Shown in pieces: positions 17,248-28,200 of a stretch of 64,000 nt of DNA (positions are counted from its first letter, which is position 1; each line of letters begins with the position of its first letter). Origin of the DNA: Hamadaea tsunoensis DSM 44101. GTDB lineage: Bacteria > Actinomycetota > Actinomycetes > Mycobacteriales > Micromonosporaceae. The translations under genes were made by a program, and so were the position numbers. Under the pieces are notes generated by a model. It was not told the DNA's origin. It saw only the letters and a list, made by a program, of their open reading frames with translations, and did not search any database. The stretch covers positions 372,001 to 436,000 of the forward strand of contig NZ_AUAX01000002.1 in NCBI RefSeq assembly GCF_000428945.1, in the 5' to 3' direction.

Positions 17248-17883
17248 ATGATCCGGGTGTTTCTCCTCGACGACCACGAGGTCGTCCGCCGTGGCCTGCG
17301 CGAGCTGCTGGAGGCTCAGGGCGACATCGAGGTCGTCGGCGAGTCCGGCCTGGCGGTCGAGGCCGCCCACCGCGCCCCGGCGCTGCGCCCGGACGTCGCG
17401 ATCCTCGACGCCCGGCTGCCCGACGGCAGCGGCATCGACGCCGCCCGCGACATCCGCTCGGTCGACCCCTCGATCAAGGTCCTCATCCTCACGTCCTATG
17501 AGGACGACGAGGCGCTGTTCGCCGCCATCATGGCCGGCGCCGCCGGCTACCTGCTCAAGCAGATCAAGGGCACCGATCTCGTGGACGCCGTCCGCCGGGT
17601 CGCCGCCGGGCAGTCGCTGCTCGACCCCGCCGTGACGCTACGCGTGCTCGAACGCATCCGGCATCCGCAGCAGGAGCCGGCGCAGCTGCGCTCGCTCAGC
17701 GAGCAGGAACGCAAGATCCTGAACTACATCGCGGACGGGCTGACCAACCGCCAGATCGCCGAGAACATGTTCCTCGCCGAGAAGACGGTGAAGAACTACG
17801 TCTCCAGCCTGCTGGCGAAGCTCGGCCTGGAGCGGCGTACGCAGGCGGCCGTTCTCGCGACGCGGCTGCGCGACGGCCGCTGA
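17248..17883 (+). CDS. devR: DevR/DosR-like response regulator
   Basis: A 211-aa NarL-family regulator. Receiver domain residues 1-120: LLDDHEVVRRGL, phosphoacceptor Asp54 in AILDARLPDG, LILTSYEDDEA, and KQIKG. C-terminal LuxR HTH about 145-205: LSEQERKILNYIADGLTNRQIAENMFLAEKTVKNYVSSLLAKLGLERRTQAAV. The HTH and the VDDHEVVRRGL/LPDG.GI segments closely follow mycobacterial DosR, including the helix-9 recognition segment AEKTVKNYVS. It likely activates the island through the GGGAC-N-GTCCC boxes listed here. The GAF kinase at 19961-21625 is its natural partner, although they are not adjacent. Confidence 0.9.
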   Translation: MIRVFLLDDHEVVRRGLRELLEAQGDIEVVGESGLAVEAAHRAPALRPDVAILDARLPDGSGIDAARDIRSVDPSIKVLILTSYEDDEALFAAIMAGAAGYLLKQIKGTDLVDAVRRVAAGQSLLDPAVTLRVLERIRHPQQEPAQLRSLSEQERKILNYIADGLTNRQIAENMFLAEKTVKNYVSSLLAKLGLERRTQAAVLATRLRDGR

Positions 17884-17918
17884 CCCGTCCCGTTCCACCC
17901 GGCGGCACCCGGGTCGTC

Positions 17919-17968
17919 AGATGTCAAAGACTCCCTTGACATCTCGCAATGCCAAAGTACTCTTTGGC
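17919..17968 (+). promoter_or_regulatory. ArsR-type operator/promoter, leaderless
   Basis: Two perfect inverted repeats: AGATGTCAA/TTGACATCT with an 8-bp spacer (17919-17944) and GCCAAAG/CTTTGGC with a 4-bp spacer (17951-17968). A -35 TTGACA (17936-17941) lies in the first and a -10 TACTCT (17958-17963) in the second, 16 bp apart. Transcription would start at about 17970, next to the ATG at 17971, giving a leaderless mRNA. Both repeats cover the promoter core, as expected for autorepression by the ArsR-type regulator that follows. Confidence 0.75.
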
Positions 17969-17970
17969 TT

Positions 17971-18510
17971 ATGCGCGTCACCGATCCGCAGGCGATCCGG
18001 GCATTGGCCCATCCCCTCCGCCTCGATCTCCTGGAACTGCTCGGCACGATCAGCCCGGCGACCGCCGCCCACTGCGGCCGGATCCTCGGCGTACCGCAGG
18101 CGAACTGCTCGTTTCATCTGCGGCAGCTCGCCAAGTACGGATTCGTCGAGGATGCCGGGCCGGGCGAGGACCGCCGCGAACGCCAGTGGCGCATCGCCGC
18201 GACGACGCCCCGGATCCGGATCGACTCCGGCGGCGACCACCTGCTCCGGCGGCAGATCGAGAACGTGGTGGTCGACCGCGAGATGGCGGCGATCCGGGCG
18301 TACGTCGACCGGGAGCAGGACGAGCGGCCCGAGTGGCGCGAAGGCCTGGGCCTGGCGACCGGGGTCGCGAAGCTCACCGCCGAGGAGGCCGCCGAGCTGG
18401 CCGTGAAGTGGCGCGCCCTGCTCGAGCCCTACCAGACCCGCGACGACCGGCCCGGCGCCCGGCACGTCCGCGTCTTCGTTTCCGTCACCCCCCTGGGAGA
18501 AGAGCAGTGA
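17971..18510 (+). CDS. ArsR-family winged-helix repressor
   Basis: A 179-aa regulator. The N-terminal wHTH reads DPQAIRALAHPLRLDLLELLG...TAAHCGRILGVPQANCSFHLRQLAKYGFVEDAG (residues 5-65), the classic ArsR layout. It has no CxC metal-binding box; the C-terminal 100 residues are helical and may bind a small ligand or support dimerisation. It overlaps the following MBL gene by 4 bp (GTGA). The paired inverted repeats over its promoter suggest that it represses its own operon. Confidence 0.9.
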   Translation: MRVTDPQAIRALAHPLRLDLLELLGTISPATAAHCGRILGVPQANCSFHLRQLAKYGFVEDAGPGEDRRERQWRIAATTPRIRIDSGGDHLLRRQIENVVVDREMAAIRAYVDREQDERPEWREGLGLATGVAKLTAEEAAELAVKWRALLEPYQTRDDRPGARHVRVFVSVTPLGEEQ

Positions 18511-19397
18511 ATCTCGATGTGAGTCTCGATGTCACGTGGATCCACGGCACCGCCGGCGAGCCCGACATCCAGCTCCACCGCGCCGGCGACGGCACGTTCA
18601 TCCTGCGCCAGAACAAGGCGGTCACCTACGAGGCGCCCTTCCTCTTCCTCCTCGCGGGCGACGACCGCGCGCTGCTCCTGGACACCGGCGCGACCCCCGG
18701 GCCCGAGTCCTTCCCTCTGCGGGCCACGGTCGACGAGCTGATCGGCGACCTCCCGCTCGTGGTCGCGCACTCGCACGGGCACGGCGACCACGTCGCGGCG
18801 GACGGCCAGTTCGCCGACCGTCCACACACGACGATTGTCGACCGCGACCTGGAAGCCGTACGCGCCTTCTTCGGCTTCGGCCCGGCCGACGACCGGCTGC
18901 CCGGCGAGACCGTCACCTTCGAGCTCGGCGGCCGGACACTGTCGATCATCGGGTCGCCGGGCCACCACAAGGCCGCGATCACCGTCCACGACCCGCGTAC
19001 CGGCTTCCTGCTCACCGGCGACACCGTGCTCCCCGGCCGGCTGTACGCCTTCGACTACCCCGAGTTCCTCGCCACGCTGGACCGCCTCGTGGCTTTCGCC
19101 GACGAGCACACCGTCTCCTACGTGCTCGGCTGCCACGTCGAGATGCGGCAGCAGCCCCGCCGCGACTTCCCGATCGGCGCGACCTACCACCCGGGCGAGC
19201 GCCGGCTGGAGATGACCGTCGAGCAGCTGCGCCAGGTCCGGAAAGCGGCCCACGACGTCGCCGGGCGCCGGGGCGTACACCGGTTCGACGACTTCGTCAT
19301 CTACAACGACCCGAGACAAGGCGATCTGCTACGGCTGCTCGTCCGCGGCCGGCTGCACAAGCTCATCGGCCGCCGCCCGCCCCGCCGTACCCCCTGA
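18507..19397 (+). CDS. Metallo-beta-lactamase-fold hydrolase
   Basis: A 296-aa MBL-fold protein with the metal motif HSHGHGDH (His88-His95), a downstream GSPGHHKA (third His region), TGDTVLPGRLYAF (bridging Asp) and LGCHVE near the end of the fold. It should hydrolyse an ester, thioester or phosphodiester; family members include glyoxalase II-like enzymes, but the substrate is unknown. The GTG start at 18507 follows GGGAGAAGA and overlaps the ArsR stop, so expression is coupled. The C-terminal 60 residues add a basic helix. Confidence 0.9.
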   Translation: MNLDVSLDVTWIHGTAGEPDIQLHRAGDGTFILRQNKAVTYEAPFLFLLAGDDRALLLDTGATPGPESFPLRATVDELIGDLPLVVAHSHGHGDHVAADGQFADRPHTTIVDRDLEAVRAFFGFGPADDRLPGETVTFELGGRTLSIIGSPGHHKAAITVHDPRTGFLLTGDTVLPGRLYAFDYPEFLATLDRLVAFADEHTVSYVLGCHVEMRQQPRRDFPIGATYHPGERRLEMTVEQLRQVRKAAHDVAGRRGVHRFDDFVIYNDPRQGDLLRLLVRGRLHKLIGRRPPRRTP

Positions 19398-19428
19398 CCC
19401 CTGGCTCTCGTCGCCACCCCGTTCTCGA

Positions 19429-19496
19429 CGATCTTGCGCGAGTGTCTCGAATTTCGCGGCGAACGCCCGAAAGGCCCGGACATTCGCGCAAGATCG
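19429..19496. terminator. Hairpin terminator or repeat with 18-bp arms
   Basis: CGATCTTGCGCGAGTGTC (19429-19446) pairs with 19479-19496 with a single mismatch, around a 32-bp loop. It lies 30 bp after the MBL gene stop. The arm length is unusual for a simple terminator. Confidence 0.6.
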
Positions 19497-19581
19497 CGGG
19501 AAGCGGGAGTGGCCGCGGGTGTATCCAGGCGACCGGGTGGGGCCCCTCATCTGCGTACGCACTCACGATGAGGAGAGTCCG

Positions 19582-19914
19582 ATGGACGAGTCGAAGCCCA
19601 CCCGCCACGAACTGAGCGGTGACGACCAAGCCCGCATGCTCCGGTTGACCGAGGAGATCCAGGGACGGCTGCAGGAGATCAGCCTCATCGCCGGGCGGGT
19701 GCTCGGCGTCAGCTATCCCCCGGACGTTGTCCGGCAGTTCAAGCCCGTCCCGGTACGCCGGGAGTCCGACGGTGTCCAGACCGGCATCTACATCGAGATC
19801 GTGGCCGGCGGCCCGGGTGTCTGGTACGACGACGTGTGCTTCGTCTACTGCGCGGGCGAAGGTACGCCGGTCACCTGGATCGAGTCGCCGTGCGGCGGCA
19901 GCATGTCCTGCTGA
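19582..19914 (+). CDS. Small hypothetical protein with Cys-rich C terminus
   Basis: A 110-aa protein, no recognised family. Residues 1-60 are charged and helical (LTEEIQGRLQEISLIAGRVLG); 61-110 look like beta strands (VQTGIYIEIVAG..VWYDDVCFVYC) and end PCGGSMSC, with four Cys in the last 30 residues. The ATG follows GATGAGGAGAG, a good ribosome binding site, and codon use is normal, so I believe the gene is real. It lies tail-to-tail with the DevS-like kinase. The leader-plus-Cys/Ser core shape is reminiscent of some RiPP precursors, but no modification enzyme is nearby. Confidence 0.65.
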   Translation: MDESKPTRHELSGDDQARMLRLTEEIQGRLQEISLIAGRVLGVSYPPDVVRQFKPVPVRRESDGVQTGIYIEIVAGGPGVWYDDVCFVYCAGEGTPVTWIESPCGGSMSC

Positions 19915-19957
19915 TCCACGGTCTGCCGATTCACGGTCTGCTGATTGGTGGTCTGGT
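19913..19957. repeat. Three 15-bp tandem repeats
   Basis: Units GATCCACGGTCTGCC, GATTCACGGTCTGCT and GATTGGTGGTCTGGT lie head to tail between the 110-aa gene and the convergent kinase gene. They are progressively diverged copies. Confidence 0.6.
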
Positions 19958-19960
19958 GAG

Positions 19961-23137
<3,177 letters not shown>

Positions 23138-23163
23138 ACCGTCCCCGGCCGGTGACGCCGCAC

Positions 23164-23232
23164 GCAACGCAGGCAAGTCAGGCCCCGCAACGCAGGCAAG
23201 TCAGGCCCCGCAACGCAGGCACGTCAGGCTTC
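23164..23232. repeat. Three 23-bp tandem repeats
   Basis: Units starting GCAACGCAGGCAAGTCAGG at 23164 and 23187 are identical; the third at 23210 is nearly so, then diverges. It is followed by looser repeats of a CTTCGCTC..TGACGGGC-like word to about 23290. Lies between convergent MFS and hydrolase genes. Confidence 0.75.
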
Positions 23233-23286
23233 GCTCAGTGGACGGGCGGCAGGACTTCGCTCGATGACGGGCGAGCCGGACGTCGC

Positions 23287-24048
23287 TCAGTGGTCGGTGA
23301 GCCAGGCGACGACCGTGGACACCAGCCAAGCGCGCTGGGACAGGTGGACGTCGTGGCCGGCCCCCAGCGCCTCCCGGAACTTCCCGCGGGGGATCGCCGC
23401 GGCGAATTCGCGGACGAGGTCCGGCGGGCAGAACGGATCGTCGGTACCGGTGATCAGCAGGGCCGGGCAGCGGATGGCGGCTGCCTGCGACCGGCTGATG
23501 TCGCCGCCCGCGTCGATGATCGCACCCATCGCCTCAGCCCAGCTGCGGGCCATGATCCGGGCTTCCGCCACGCCGTACTTCTCGGCCAGGTAGGCCGCCA
23601 GGGTCTTGAGCTCGTCGATGGGGTCGTCCGGCAGCCGGGCCAGCCCTTGCAACAACCGGGGCGCCGCCACGACCTGGCCGGCCGCTCCCCAGGCGGCGAC
23701 GGACAACGCCCCGGCCGGCCGCAGCGCCGCCATGAGAAGTGCCAGCTCGCCGCCGTCGCTGAAGCCGACGAGATGGGCCACGCCGAGTCCGAGTTCGTCG
23801 AGCAGACCGAGCAGGACGAGGGCGTCGTCGCGGTAGTAGGTCGAGGTGTACCGCCTCGGCTGAGGCTGCGACCGGCCCGACCCCGGTATGTCGACGGCGA
23901 TGACGCGGAACCCGGACACGAGTTCGAGTCGCAGCCGATCGAGGTCGATGATGCTGCCACCCCAACCCGGCATGAGCACCACGGCGTCACCCCGGCCGTG
24001 GTCCTCGTAGTAGACCCGGTTTCCGTCCGATGGCTCGTACCAGGCCAT
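23287..24048 (-). CDS. Alpha/beta hydrolase
   Basis: A 253-aa alpha/beta hydrolase: oxyanion-hole region VVLMPGWGGS (about residues 24-33), nucleophile elbow GFSDGG (Ser near 96), acid Asp in ITGTDDPFCPP (near 200) and catalytic His in GAGHDVHLS (near 229). Asp directly follows the Ser of the elbow. It resembles small esterase or haloperoxidase-type members and has no signal peptide; the substrate is unknown. The ATG at 24048 follows GAGAGGG. Confidence 0.9.
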   Translation of the reverse strand: MAWYEPSDGNRVYYEDHGRGDAVVLMPGWGGSIIDLDRLRLELVSGFRVIAVDIPGSGRSQPQPRRYTSTYYRDDALVLLGLLDELGLGVAHLVGFSDGGELALLMAALRPAGALSVAAWGAAGQVVAAPRLLQGLARLPDDPIDELKTLAAYLAEKYGVAEARIMARSWAEAMGAIIDAGGDISRSQAAAIRCPALLITGTDDPFCPPDLVREFAAAIPRGKFREALGAGHDVHLSQRAWLVSTVVAWLTDH

Positions 24049-24179
24049 GGAGCCCTCTCAGCGCCGGCGATGGGAGCGCCGACCGGCGGGCCGGGCCTCC
24101 GCCCCGTGAAGGTAGCAGGACCGCTCCGCACCGGCGATACGACCTCAGGCGGTACGAATTCCGATAATACGCCTCATAG

Positions 24180-24241
24180 CGGTACAGATCCGGGCGGTAC
24201 AGATCCGGGGCGGTACAGATTCAGGGCGGGACGGACTCAGG
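24180..24241. repeat. Four 15-16-bp tandem repeats
   Basis: CGGTACAGATCCGGG-type units at 24180, 24195, 24211 and 24227, the last more diverged; the array begins less clearly at about 24149. It runs into the 3' end of the small gene on the minus strand. Confidence 0.7.
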
Positions 24242-24497
24242 CGAGGTCGGCCGGGCGACCGGAGCCGCCGGTGGTCCCGCCCCGCACAGCCTCGCGGATC
24301 CACCGCATGCGGGCGGCGGCGGTCTCCGGGTGGTCGCCGTACTCCTCGGCGACCCGCTCGGCGCAGTACTGCGGGCCGAACTGCCGGAGCACGGTCGCGA
24401 TCACCGTGGAGATCTGCCGGGAGTCGGGCTGATCGGACGCCTGGACGTGGGACGCGAAGAGCGCCTCGCGCATCGTGTCGATGTTCGGCTGGAACAT
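24237..24497 (-). CDS. Small hypothetical protein (86 aa)
   Basis: An 86-aa, mostly helical, cytoplasmic protein (MFQPNIDTMREALFASHV..., STVIATVLRQFGPQYCAERVAEEYGDHPETAAARMRWIREAV). One Cys, no motif that I recognise. The ATG at 24497 follows TTGGAGGA with good spacing, and the gene has normal codon use until its Gly-rich end, which lies in a tandem-repeat array. A possible function is not visible. Confidence 0.7.
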   Translation of the reverse strand: MFQPNIDTMREALFASHVQASDQPDSRQISTVIATVLRQFGPQYCAERVAEEYGDHPETAAARMRWIREAVRGGTTGGSGRPADLA

Positions 24498-24842
24498 TGC
24501 ATCCTCCAATGCACTTCGCTTGGATCCATCGTCGCGTCCGGTCACAGCCGCGAAACATCGTCTTTACGGCCTATTACACAAAAGGTATTTCGCGGAGGAA
24601 CGGTGCTAAACAGGACCGCACCTCGCAGGTCTCCCTACGCTCGGTAATCAGGCATACACCGGCGAGTCACCTACCACGACCGGTTCACCGGATCGTCCGG
24701 ACAGGACCAAGGGCCCGTACGCGAGGGTGCTGCGACTCTGCCGGCGAACCCGACACGGCGCGCATCGTGAACACGGAAGACAGGAAGGAAAAGGCAGGAC
24801 CACCGAACGCAGACGCGGTCGATGACGGCGAAGGAGACAGCC
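24498..24842. other. Intergenic region before the DoxX gene
   Basis: About 345 bp with lower GC content between divergent genes. It holds a DevR-type box at 24703-24716 and, just before the DoxX gene, GAAGGAGAC. I see no conserved coding frame. An AT-rich patch around 24565-24600 may carry the promoter of the leftward small gene or of an unidentified leader. Confidence 0.5.
24703..24716. promoter_or_regulatory. DevR/DosR-type box (DoxX gene)
   Basis: AGGACCAAGGGCCC matches the devR box GGGACCAAGGTCCC at 12 of 14 positions. It is 126 bp from the DoxX ATG, farther than the 57-58 bp seen elsewhere, so the link is weaker unless the leader is long. Confidence 0.5.
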
Positions 24843-25391
24843 ATGACCACGACGACCCGCCGGACCGACGCTGGGCCGGCACCATCCACAGAGGAGACCT
24901 CGGCACAGAGGGCAGCCCGCTACGTCTTCGCCGGCGTACGCATCGCGATCGGCTGGACGTTCCTGTGGGCCTTCCTCGACAAGCTGTTCGGCCTCGGGAT
25001 CGCCACACCCGACAGGGGTGCCTGGATCAACGGAGGCAGCCCGACGGCCGGCTTCCTCGGCCACTCGGCGACCGGCCCGTTCGCGTCGGTATGGCACGAC
25101 GTCGCCGGCACGTGGTGGGCGGACTGGTCCTTCATGATCGGCCTGCTCGGCATCGGCCTGGCCCTCATGCTCGGCATCGGAATGCGCATCGCGGCCGTCG
25201 CGGCCACCGTCATGTACGTGCTGATGTGGAGCGTCGTACTGCACCCGGCGGCGAACCCGTTCCTCGACGACCACCTGATCCAGGCCGGTGTCGTCATCGG
25301 GCTCGCCCTCATCGGCGCGGGCGGCACGCTCGGACTCGGGCACTGGTGGACGCGTACGGGGCTGGTGCGGCGGTTGCCCTGGCTCACCTGA
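24843..25391 (+). CDS. DoxX-family membrane protein
   Basis: A 182-aa integral membrane protein with about four helices. After a 25-residue cytoplasmic lead, ARYVFAGVRIAIGWTFLWAFLDKLFGLG (residues 24-51) is the conserved start of DoxX/thiosulfate:quinone oxidoreductase small-subunit-like proteins, followed by GIGLALMLGIGMRIAAVAATVMYVLMWSV and a short helical end. Members are linked to sulfur or thiol redox at the membrane; the enzymatic role here is unknown. The ATG follows AAGGAGACA. The weak DevR box upstream would place it in the redox-stress regulon. Confidence 0.85.
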   Translation: MTTTTRRTDAGPAPSTEETSAQRAARYVFAGVRIAIGWTFLWAFLDKLFGLGIATPDRGAWINGGSPTAGFLGHSATGPFASVWHDVAGTWWADWSFMIGLLGIGLALMLGIGMRIAAVAATVMYVLMWSVVLHPAANPFLDDHLIQAGVVIGLALIGAGGTLGLGHWWTRTGLVRRLPWLT

Positions 25392-26012
25392 GCGCACCCC
25401 GCTTGGGCTGGTCGGCCGCCAATGCCGGCCAGCCCTGCGCGCGAACATATGCCGACCTTACTGACGGCGAGAGTATGCAATGAGCATTCCGTTAGCGGCT
25501 GCTCGGACCGCCCGCGGCCTGAGCCCCGGCACGGAGCCACCGATGACGGCCGTCATCGGTGGCGCTCCGCGGTGGATGTTACGAACGGTTCGGTGCCGGT
25601 CGTAGAGTCTCCACGCCCAGGTATACGACGGCCCACACACAGGGAGGGGCGCCTCGGCGCCGACACCGGCCATCATGGTGTGCGTGGCGATCAGCTGACC
25701 TGAGCTGCTGTGCCCGACGGCGGTTGATGGACGTCGTTCCGTCCCGATGGACGATCAGCGTCGTCCCCTTGGAGCCACCGCGACGCTCAGCGCGGCGGTA
25801 GCCCTGATCCATTGTGGACGCGTTATGATGATCAACCTCCATTTATGAGATCGACTGAACCGCTCGCCGGACGCTACCGATCAGGAGCATGCGATCGACT
25901 CGCCGACGACCCGGCGCACGCTCCTGTCCATCCGGCTGAACGCCCGAGATCACTTCGTGCTGGATATCCTGTGAACGACCCGGCGACGTCATCCGAAGGA
26001 GGCCCAGAACCT
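25392..26012. other. Gene-free region before the TIR gene
   Basis: About 620 bp without a convincing gene. It contains a perfect palindrome (25536-25563), a partial inverted repeat near 25735-25775 built on GGACG words, and an AT-richer patch at 25825-25860. The last 20 bases carry the GGAGG site of the TIR gene. It could be an eroded insertion or a regulatory region. Confidence 0.5.
25536..25563. repeat. Perfect 28-bp palindrome without spacer
   Basis: GCCACCGATGACGG joined directly to its exact complement CCGTCATCGGTGGC. With no loop and no T tract it looks more like a protein-binding dyad than a terminator, though it could also end the DoxX transcript 145 bp upstream. Confidence 0.7.
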
Positions 26013-27518
26013 ATGGCCGGTGACCAGCCGGTGCAGCGACGGGACTTCTTCATCAGCTACGCCAGGGTGGACGAGCCCTGGGCCCGCTGGATCGCCGTCA
26101 CGCTGGAGCAGGCCGGCTACAAGACCTTGGTGCAGGCGTTCGACTTCCGCCCCGGCAACGATTTCGTGCATGCGATGCGGGTGGGAGCCGAGTTCACCGA
26201 CCGGACCATCGCCGTCTTCTCCGAGTCCTACTTCACATCGGCGTACGGCGCGGCCGAGTGGCAGGCGGTCTTCGCCAAGGACCCGACCGGCGCGAAGGGA
26301 CTCCTGATACCGGTCGTGGTGGACGAGGAATGTGAACCACCGGGCCTCCTCAAAGCCCGCATACGCGTGACCCTTGTCGGGCTCAGTGAGGAGGAGGCCA
26401 AGGTCGCACTGCTGGAGGCCGTCGACCGGAACCCGCTGCGGCCGACCAGCGCGCCCTTTCCCGGAGTTCCGGCCACCACGCCGCGCGTGGTCTTTCCCGG
26501 CGATCAGCCCGCAGTCTCCCCCAGCGATCAGCGTGTGGCCCCTTCCGGCGGTCGGCCCGTGGTCCTCTCCGGCAGGTCGGACACGAATGCCTCCGAGTTT
26601 CCGCCTCCACCGACAGCGCCCGTTCAGCTGCGAGTCCGAGGGCTGGTACTGGAGTCCGCCACGGGCGTACCGCTCGCGGGCGCGACGGTCGTCCTGCGCG
26701 ACTCCGCGGGCAAGGCCTTTCAGCAGCTGACAGGCGATGACGGCGGCTTCTCCTTCCCGGAGGTCACCCCTGGGACGGCCCATCTCGGCGCGCAACTGAA
26801 AGGTTATCGGCAGCGGACCGGCCCGGTCGCCGTCGAGGCCGCGACCATGGCTCCCGACGTCGAACTCCGGATGAGCCGGGCGGTCCCGTCGCTCGGCGTT
26901 GCCCCTCGTCGCCCGGTGCCGGCCGATCGTCGCCCTGAGGGGCCGGTGTTCCATCTCAGCTACGCGCATACCGGCCAGGGCAACAAGGATGTCCTGAGAT
27001 TCTTCGACCACGTGGTGGCGGACCTCGATCAGCTGATCACCGCCGTGCCCGGCCAGTCCCTCGGGTTCACCGACCGGATGCTGTCGCCGGGCCTGGACTG
27101 GCAGCGGGAGTTGCTGGAGGTGCTGAACACCTGCCAGGTCTTCGTCCCGCTGCTCTCGGAGCGGTATCTCCACCGCAGCCCGTGGTGCGTCAAGGAATGG
27201 GACGTGTTCAGCCGCCGCGCCGTGCGGAACGGGGACGGCTCGGCGACGGTGCGGTCCGGCATCCTGCCGGTCCTGTGGGCGCCGGTCGGCAGCGGGATTC
27301 CCCATCGCGTACAGGCGGTTCAGGGCTTTGCGCCCGAACGTGCCGCCCTGCGGAACCGGTACGCGGCGGAAGGCGTACTCGGGTTGGCGAGGATGAGCGA
27401 GAAGGACTACCGGGAGGTGGTCTGGTTGATCGCGTTGGAGATCAGCAGGATCGCCGCAGAGGTCGTGGTGGAACCAGGGACGACCTCGACCACCGACGGT
27501 CTGATGTCACAGTTCTGA
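26013..27518 (+). CDS. TIR - carboxypeptidase regulatory domain - TIR protein
   Basis: A 501-aa soluble protein. N-terminal TIR domain, residues 9-145: RRDFFISYARVDEPWARWI, then SESYFTSAYGAAEW with Glu82 at the position of the NADase catalytic Glu. A Pro/Gly linker (about 150-200) leads to a carboxypeptidase regulatory-like beta sandwich (about 203-280: VRGLVLESATGVPLAGATV, GDDGGFSF). A second TIR-like domain (about 308-480: FHLSYAHTGQGNK, LLSERYLHRSPWCVKEW with Glu395) resembles the FxsC protein of FxSxx-COOH peptide systems. It might cleave NAD or act as a signalling scaffold. The ATG follows GAAGGAGG with about ten bases between. The double-TIR layout is unusual. Confidence 0.82.
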   Translation: MAGDQPVQRRDFFISYARVDEPWARWIAVTLEQAGYKTLVQAFDFRPGNDFVHAMRVGAEFTDRTIAVFSESYFTSAYGAAEWQAVFAKDPTGAKGLLIPVVVDEECEPPGLLKARIRVTLVGLSEEEAKVALLEAVDRNPLRPTSAPFPGVPATTPRVVFPGDQPAVSPSDQRVAPSGGRPVVLSGRSDTNASEFPPPPTAPVQLRVRGLVLESATGVPLAGATVVLRDSAGKAFQQLTGDDGGFSFPEVTPGTAHLGAQLKGYRQRTGPVAVEAATMAPDVELRMSRAVPSLGVAPRRPVPADRRPEGPVFHLSYAHTGQGNKDVLRFFDHVVADLDQLITAVPGQSLGFTDRMLSPGLDWQRELLEVLNTCQVFVPLLSERYLHRSPWCVKEWDVFSRRAVRNGDGSATVRSGILPVLWAPVGSGIPHRVQAVQGFAPERAALRNRYAAEGVLGLARMSEKDYREVVWLIALEISRIAAEVVVEPGTTSTTDGLMSQF

Positions 27519-27563
27519 ACGGGAGTTCGCCCGCGAGGTGGAGCTGCCACAACCGGGGTTGTG

Positions 27564-27890
27564 TCAAGCGTGCAGTGCCGTCGCGACAAGGAACGTGGCG
27601 AGGCCGGCGCAGAGCAGCAGAAGCTGCCAGCGGGTGAAGCGCCGCGCTCGACGGGGGTCGCGGGTCTGCAGGACCCCGATCGCGTAGGCCGCGCTGGCGG
27701 TGTTGACGGCAGCGGGCACAAGCAGGACGAACAGCACGTGGGACGGCGTGGAGTGCGCGAGCTGCCCGCGACTCCACCAGATGATCAGTGCTGCCAGCGG
27801 TACGCCGGCGAGGAAGAACCACAGGGCGAGGCCGGCAAGGGCGATACTGCGGCGTACGTCGTACCAGGGTCCGGGCGTAGGTTCAGGCAT
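27564..27890 (-). CDS. Small membrane protein, type VII-linked operon
   Basis: A 108-aa protein with three membrane helices (about 16-38, 47-68 and 84-105) and a basic loop (RDPRRARRF) before the last. No recognised family. It is the last gene of a four-gene run with EspC- and WXG-like proteins; its ATG at 27890 overlaps the stop of the previous gene by 8 bp, so it is translationally coupled. It may anchor or help export the upstream products; that is inferred only from position. Confidence 0.7.
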   Translation of the reverse strand: MPEPTPGPWYDVRRSIALAGLALWFFLAGVPLAALIIWWSRGQLAHSTPSHVLFVLLVPAAVNTASAAYAIGVLQTRDPRRARRFTRWQLLLLCAGLATFLVATALHA

Positions 27891-28200
27891 CGCGGTCACC
27901 TGCGTCGGTCTCGGTGTCGCTCGGATCGAGGGGGATGCGTGACCGCTCGACCAGCTCGGCGTATTCACTGCTGCTCAGTTGCTTTCGCCACTGGCCATAG
28001 GACTCTATGGCCGCCCGCAGGGACGGCAATACCGCATTGCTGGTGGCCACATCGCGCAGATGTAGCCGCCCGGCGAGCAGGTCGTCCGCGAGATCGCGCA
28101 GAGCCGGATCGGATCCGGTACGCAGTGCGCGCAGCACAGCGCGTAGTGACGCACCGGAGTACGCGTTGTCGGGTTCGTCGCCGGTCTGGTCCATGGTCAC
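27883..28200 (-). CDS. Small soluble protein in EspC/WXG operon
   Basis: A 105-aa, charged, helical protein (SLRAVLRALRTGSDPALRDLADDLLAGRLHLRDVATSNAVLPSLR-type sequence, then LSSSEYAELVERSRIPLD) with no recognised domain. The GTG at 28200 overlaps the previous stop by 4 bp (GTGA); an ATG two codons later is also possible. Its leucine-rich amphipathic helices would suit a chaperone or helical-bundle partner for the upstream secreted proteins, as EspG-type chaperones do, but similarity to EspG is not visible. Confidence 0.65.
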   Translation of the reverse strand: MTMDQTGDEPDNAYSGASLRAVLRALRTGSDPALRDLADDLLAGRLHLRDVATSNAVLPSLRAAIESYGQWRKQLSSSEYAELVERSRIPLDPSDTETDAGDRDA

